Below are positions 59,522 to 64,000 of a DNA stretch of 64,000 nt, one piece after another. Origin of the DNA: Paraphysomonas bandaiensis (taxonomy: Eukaryota; Chrysophyceae); assembly GCA_965644295.1 (NCBI GenBank), contig CBFFRP010000016.1:1-64000 (forward strand), given 5' to 3'. Under the pieces are notes generated by a model. The model worked only from the letters and a program-made list of their open reading frames with translations. It was not told where the DNA came from and did no database searches. Every line of letters starts with the position of its first letter. Position 1 is the stretch's first letter. A program made the translations under genes and the position numbers.

Positions 59522-60630
59522 TTAGGTTTTTAATGCGACTAATGGCGGGGTACGATAGGCTAGAGATGATGCATTAAATATAATGTGTAACGTACAGTAC
59601 AGTTGACTGCATCTGATTGTCAAGTCGTGCAGTTTGGTTAAAGTAGTATGTAGATGTAAACCAATCAAATATAAATAAAGTAATATCATTGGCTACATGC
59701 AACCAGGGTGATTGTGTGATAAACTGCACTCACGAAATGGAAATAGTTGATATTTACATCCATGGTCCATAAAGCCTTATTTTTATTACAAAACCCTTGG
59801 TTTTACAACGCAAATCCCTTATTTTCAACACTAGATCTACAGGAGATGAGATGGCTGTCTCACACCAGATCCACCTCGCTCCACTCCCAATAGGTATATA
59901 TGTACTGCGTTGTGTGTCCACTGCAGCCCATCCGTGACGCTGAACTTACTTCTAGTTGTGTCAGTCCTCGAGAAGGCCCAGTGACCGACCTCTCTGTCCG
60001 ATGACTCATCCGTTTCTCCTTATTGATATACGCCGTAGACACACGCGTATCACACACGCGTGTCATGCAGCAGTATGCCAGTATACATGGATGCGTACAG
60101 TATCTCCAGTAGAGTAGATATCATCTCTGTGTACTGCTGTACATGTCTAGGCGTGTGTGTATGCATAGGGTTTGTACAGTGTACGTGTATGACATATACG
60201 CACATGTACATATGTATGTAGCTACATATGCGTGCATATCTTACAGTTGTGTCTAGTATACAGTGGTATGGTGTAGTCGTGTGCTAAGGGGGTCTGTTAA
60301 GTAGTAGGGAGGCACTATACTCCAGCACCCCTCCACTATGCTGTGCTCTCACTGTATGATATCAGTGTACGTATGAGAGGTGAGGTAAAGCGGTGATGGG
60401 CAATGGGTATATTTATTGTAAGCTCCTCTATATGGGAACACGGCACCAGTCCCCGCTAATATATACATACATTGCGACACCTTGACCTCATGTGTCTATG
60501 ACAAGTGCGGCTGAGTTCATGACATACCAGTGTCAGTATATTACTGGACTCCTTTAACAGATGCAGCCTCATGATGGAAGAGCACGCATCTGCATAGACA
60601 GGCAACAGGATGAACCTATCTTAAGGTTTG
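59522..60630. other. Upstream region of the SDR gene, with a possible small gene
   Basis: The near-palindrome is present perfectly at 60131-60142 (GTACTGCTGTAC) and in part at 60065-60075. A 39-codon reverse ORF (60066-59950, starting MTRVCDTRVSTAYINKEKRM) ends at a consensus GTAAGT donor, so it could be exon 1 of a small gene; I found no convincing second exon. An inverted repeat ACACGCGT...ACACGCGTGT lies at about 60042-60062. Confidence 0.3.
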
Positions 60631-61434
60631 ATGAGGTTACACTACTTCTCTGTAAATCATCTCCTTGAGAGAAAAATAAGTGAACATCCTGAGCACGAGC
60701 AGTGTCAAGTGAACTGTACCGGCTATATTTATTTTATAACCTCGAATCAAAAATGAAAAAAACGTAACTGTGTATATTGTAAGAGATGTATGCCTTATTT
60801 GGTAAACTCGCTTGGGTCTGATAGTTGCGCTGAATAAAAAACTCGCCATAAGTTTCAACAAAGACTATGTTGACTAGGTGTTTATGATGTTCCCTCGTCA
60901 AAAATAAGTAACCTATTCTATTTGAACAGGAGAGCTGTACTCAACCCAACAAAGATTGCAGACAAACGTTATACATGGAGTACATAACTTCACACTTCAT
61001 TTTTGCAATCAAATGATATATGGGCAGTGTCTCGTGGGCGATGAACCTCACATTCTTTGGAAGGGTTGTGAGGCTATCAGGGGATTTTTTCAAAGTTCTT
61101 AGCACTTGACACTGAGCTGTGATTCAAGCACATACCTGGCTGATGCATGAAACGATTTCCCACGGGTATTGAGGTGCTTGTCTTATGCTTGATATCTCTG
61201 TCAACTGTGGACAAGAGTGTAGAATATATGTAAATCAAGACAATATATGTTTCACATATCCCTCGCAAATGATGTACGTCTTGTAAATGGGGCCAGTGGC
61301 AGCCATTGTACGGGCAGTTGTAGACATGAGAAACATAGGCCTTTCGCTTAATTTTATACAGAATTCATAGATACTGAGGTACATATGTAGTACTTTATTA
61401 ATATTTTGAGTATTGAACGCAAGCTACAGTAATA
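60631..61434. other. Gene-free AT-rich stretch
   Basis: I see no gene. Around 61249-61283 a short block (TTTCACATA..CCTCGCAAATGATGTACG) is similar to one near 62548-62575, hinting at another local repeat. Confidence 0.4.
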
Positions 61435-61895
61435 GTAGTGAATGTCTGATTATTCGCAATAGGCGTGTAGAAGTCAGACCTAATGTAGCAAAACAAATTT
61501 ATCTTAACTAGTGCTTAACTCTGATATCTTACTATTTTGCGCTACGAAAGCTGCTTGTGCGTCACCGCAAAGCACCAACGTGCAACCACTTTCGCTCTCT
61601 GTCCTTAAGGTGAACAGCCCGGATGCTTGACTTCAGTAGTAGGCAGCCCAATATTTCGGTTACCCTTGAGGTGGAACCATTCCCGGATGCCTGTTTATTC
61701 GTCAAGGCCCAAAGACGTCTACACAAGTGACACTAATTTGTGTCCCTTGTACCTTGTACCACCACACAAGCATTTGGCTATGAGTAGGCAGAATATATAT
61801 GCGGCTCACGTTAGTTTCCCGAAAAATATTTTCGGTACTTATTTTCGGTACTTTTCGGAACACGACGAAAAGGCGAGAGTCCAACTTTGTTGAGG
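61435..61895 (-). mobile_element. Dispersed repeat, most complete copy
   Basis: Read on the reverse strand it starts CCTCAACAAAGTTGGACTC at 61895 and runs through all shared blocks to the distal GTGACGCACAAGCAGC block. It continues into the further ~90 bp also found at 14640-14800. Length is about 460 bp. Two extra TTTTCGG segments near 61824-61858 are local expansions. No conserved ORF. Confidence 0.85.
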
Positions 61896-62693
61896 AAATT
61901 TGCAGTATTAATAAATAACAGGTAGCAACAAATGAGTCTCCTAACTAACGCTGGATAGATCCATATGCTTGTAGTTCTGATGTGACATGCACCAACAATA
62001 GCATATGTGCCAGGAGACAATCTGAATGCACTTGGTCATACCGATGTAAAGCAAGCCTCTGCCTGGCGGGAATTAAGAGTAAAGCACCACCTCTTCAGTC
62101 GGCCGTCAGTAACACTTCAGATAACCGGTCTATAAAGCCATCCACTCCTCCACCCCCTTTACATTACAAAATGTTATATATGTACTGCTTCATATATATA
62201 ATATACAATTACATTGGCACGACCTCGAACTGTCGCCCAATAAATTACATACAGTGAACAGAGAGGTTCCAGTTTCACAGCTTCTTCCTTCATTTCCTAA
62301 GAGCCATGACATCGAAAGGTCCTCGTTGCATTATGAGGCTGGCCGCGTTTCCTTGTTGGCTTGATGGAGCTCGACATGTGCTTCACATCAATGTCCCCTG
62401 AGGACATACTTCACCATCGATATTGGATATGCTCTTGATTTTCTAGGGACCTCCCTTATAGCATATATACACTATATGGTTTCTAAAATACAGTGATTAG
62501 CACTCACAAGATTGTAAGATATATATGCAGAGTATATAATATAGCTTTCACATACCTCACAAGTGATGTACGACAGGAGAGAGTGTGGCCATCACGAAAC
62601 AAATAATTCTTCTAATCGAATATTGCACGTATCATCTTAACATTGCGTATTAATATACAGTAATACATTTACATAATATACATACACAATTAC
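61896..62693. other. Gene-free stretch between two repeat copies
   Basis: About 800 bp between oppositely oriented copies of the dispersed repeat. Weak protein-like runs on the reverse strand near 62285-62420 are broken by stops. No gene can be supported. Confidence 0.4.
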
Positions 62694-62943
62694 CCTCAAC
62701 AAAGTCAAACTCACACATTTTCGTGGTGCTCTGGAGGATAAGTACCGGAAATATTTCTTCGGTAAACTAACGTGAGCCGCATATATAGTCAACAAATAAC
62801 GTTCTGCCCACTCATAGCCAAATGCTTGTGTGGTGGTACAAGGGACACAAATTAGTGTCACTTGTGTAGACGTCTTTCGGCCTTGTGACGAATAAACAGG
62901 CATCCGGGGTATTGGGCTACCTGTTGAAGTCAAGCATATCAAC
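62694..62943 (+). mobile_element. Dispersed repeat, copy with internal deletion
   Basis: Begins CCTCAACAAAGTCAAACTC and follows the shared blocks (TTTTCGTGGTGCTCTGG, CCACTCATAGCCAA, AGTGTCACTTGTGTAGACGT). The segment with CGGAATGGGCCCACCTGAAG seen in copy 1 is missing, and the distal end is absent. Confidence 0.85.
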
Positions 62944-63397
62944 AGTTTCATTGACCCCTCTTCTTTCCCATAACACTCACCAGGAACCCATCGCTATGCA
63001 CTTATAAGCTATACAGATATACTGTATACATACACTGTGTTAAGTAGATATGTATATATGAATTAATTGTTATGCTTGAATATTTGTTTCGATACTCTGC
63101 AAGTCATTAATATGTTGTGTGGTGTGAGTTGGTATCTTAGACAATCACGATGTGTAATCAATGGATACAAGAACAACTAGGTTTAATACCAATATTGACT
63201 AGGTTGAGTCATTTATTACTTTGACTATGTATTTACACCAAAACAAGTGTGACTAGGTAAGTCCACCAATTTGACTAGATTGAATAATATTTCCCATTAT
63301 AAGAGTCTCACTGTAATATATACCTGACTACGTCACTGAAAGGTGAACAAGTTAATAGTTTTGCGTAATTTTTACAAATGTAAGATGCACATGATGT
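62944..63397. other. Gene-free spacer
   Basis: AT-rich spacer with short degenerate TTGACTAGGTT/GTGACTAGGT runs (63200-63290). No gene seen. Confidence 0.4.
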
Positions 63398-64000
63398 TTA
63401 CAGTATATAACCGCCACCACAATCCACCACAAACTGTGCGCGTTGATCGTTTGTAGCAAAGGCTTGTAGGAATGCACGACCACTGTGGTACAAGTCTCTG
63501 TCGTTGGTTTTCGATTGCAAGAGGCACTCCACTATCATTGACACGCCATCCATCTCAGCTGCGGGGAGGATTTAAAAAACAAATATTAGTGACACACAAA
63601 GGTAGTACAAAAGAAAAACGTACCCAGAGCATCTTTTCTCTTTTCTTCGTTATCGACAGATTCACAATGGTCGTCGCGTTCAAGCAGAAGTCTCAGCCCA
63701 CCAACATAAGAACACTTGCCATCGTTATAATTGTGTGTGATTTCCACGCGTATCACTCCACTAGCCTTCTCAAATCCGCTGCTAACAACTGACCTGTCTG
63801 TGGCATTCGCTATAATTTTCTACGTGGATCACGTTACCTTCACTATGATTAGGATAAAACAAAACAACTCACCTGATATGAGTCTGATATTTCTTCACAA
63901 CTAACCACTGAAGTCCATCCTCCCACTCTTTCCATAGGGGCAAATCGCTTTACTTCAAAGAATTGACAACCACCTGAACAAGGATCCGATGTGCCGTCGT
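63398..64000 (-). CDS. 3' end of a helical-repeat-like gene, cut by the window edge
   Basis: Three exons are visible (edge-63873, 63819-63624, 63558-63398) and join in frame with a TAA at 63398-63400; introns are 53 and 65 nt. The visible ~160 residues include FFEVKRFAPMERVGGWTSVV, RSVVSSGFEKASGVIRVEIT, YVGGLRLLLERDDH and a helical end, DLYHSGRAFLQAFATNDQRA. The final part resembles an ARM-type repeat. I do not recognise the family, and the N-terminal part lies outside the window. Forward-strand ORFs here are shadows. Confidence 0.75.

Overview
This is a 64 kb window of nuclear DNA from a flagellated eukaryotic microbe. Most genes are split by short GT-AG introns, often 33 to 60 nt. TAA, TAG and TGA all serve as stops, so the code is standard. 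Four genes encode conserved axoneme or intraflagellar-transport proteins: CFAP251, IFT74, DRC4/GAS8 and SPEF2. Together they imply a motile cilium with radial spokes, a nexin-dynein regulatory complex and a central pair. The lineage cannot be fixed from the sequence alone. I resolved exon structures by eye: each splice join had to keep the frame, and where I recognised the family it also had to restore the family sequence.

Layout. 1-1.6 kb: a 146-bp tandem repeat, then a half copy of an inverted-repeat element. 1.6-5.1 kb (-): CFAP251. 5.6-6.4 kb (-): a decayed gene next to a dispersed repeat. 7.5-10.2 kb (-): an 815-residue helical-repeat protein ending in a CaaX-like tetrapeptide. 10.7-13.6 kb (+): IFT74. 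15.4-16.4 kb (-): an SR-type splicing factor. 17.0-19.6 kb (+): a helical-repeat/IQ protein. 21.2-22.9 kb (-): CDP-diacylglycerol synthase. 23.3-25.2 kb (+): a WD40 protein. 26.0-32.2 kb (+): a 2022-residue surface protein with a beta-helix ectodomain, a membrane bundle and an R-R-x-S-rich tail. 32.1-36.0 kb: a nearly perfect 1929-bp tandem duplication that copies the last 32 codons of that gene. 36.3-37.2 kb (-): a HAD hydrolase. 38.4-39.9 kb (-): DRC4. 40.3-42.6 kb (+): a glycosyltransferase. 43.3-44.7 kb (-): a type I membrane protein. 45.2-45.6 kb (+): ZNHIT3-like. 46.1-47.2 kb (-): a TBC RabGAP. 47.8-49.4 kb (+): a membrane histidine acid phosphatase. 50.1-55.6 kb (-): SPEF2. 56.2-58.2 kb (+): a Na+/H+ exchanger. 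58.8-59.5 kb (-): a pteridine-reductase-like SDR. 59.5-63.4 kb: repeats. 63.4 kb to the edge (-): the 3' end of another gene.

How it fits together. Genes lie mostly as head-to-head pairs separated by about 400 to 660 bp. Several of these shared upstream regions, and the upstream region of the surface-protein gene, carry copies of a near-palindromic 12-mer, GTACAGCAGTAC, which is a good candidate promoter element. Besides the flagellar genes, several products belong to the endomembrane and cell surface: the RabGAP, exchanger, acid phosphatase with a tyrosine sorting signal, type I protein with tryptophan-acidic motifs, and beta-helix surface protein. At least two mobile-element-like families are scattered through the gene-poor stretches: a ~450-bp repeat with a sharp CCTCAACAAAGT end, and a 132-bp hairpin element.
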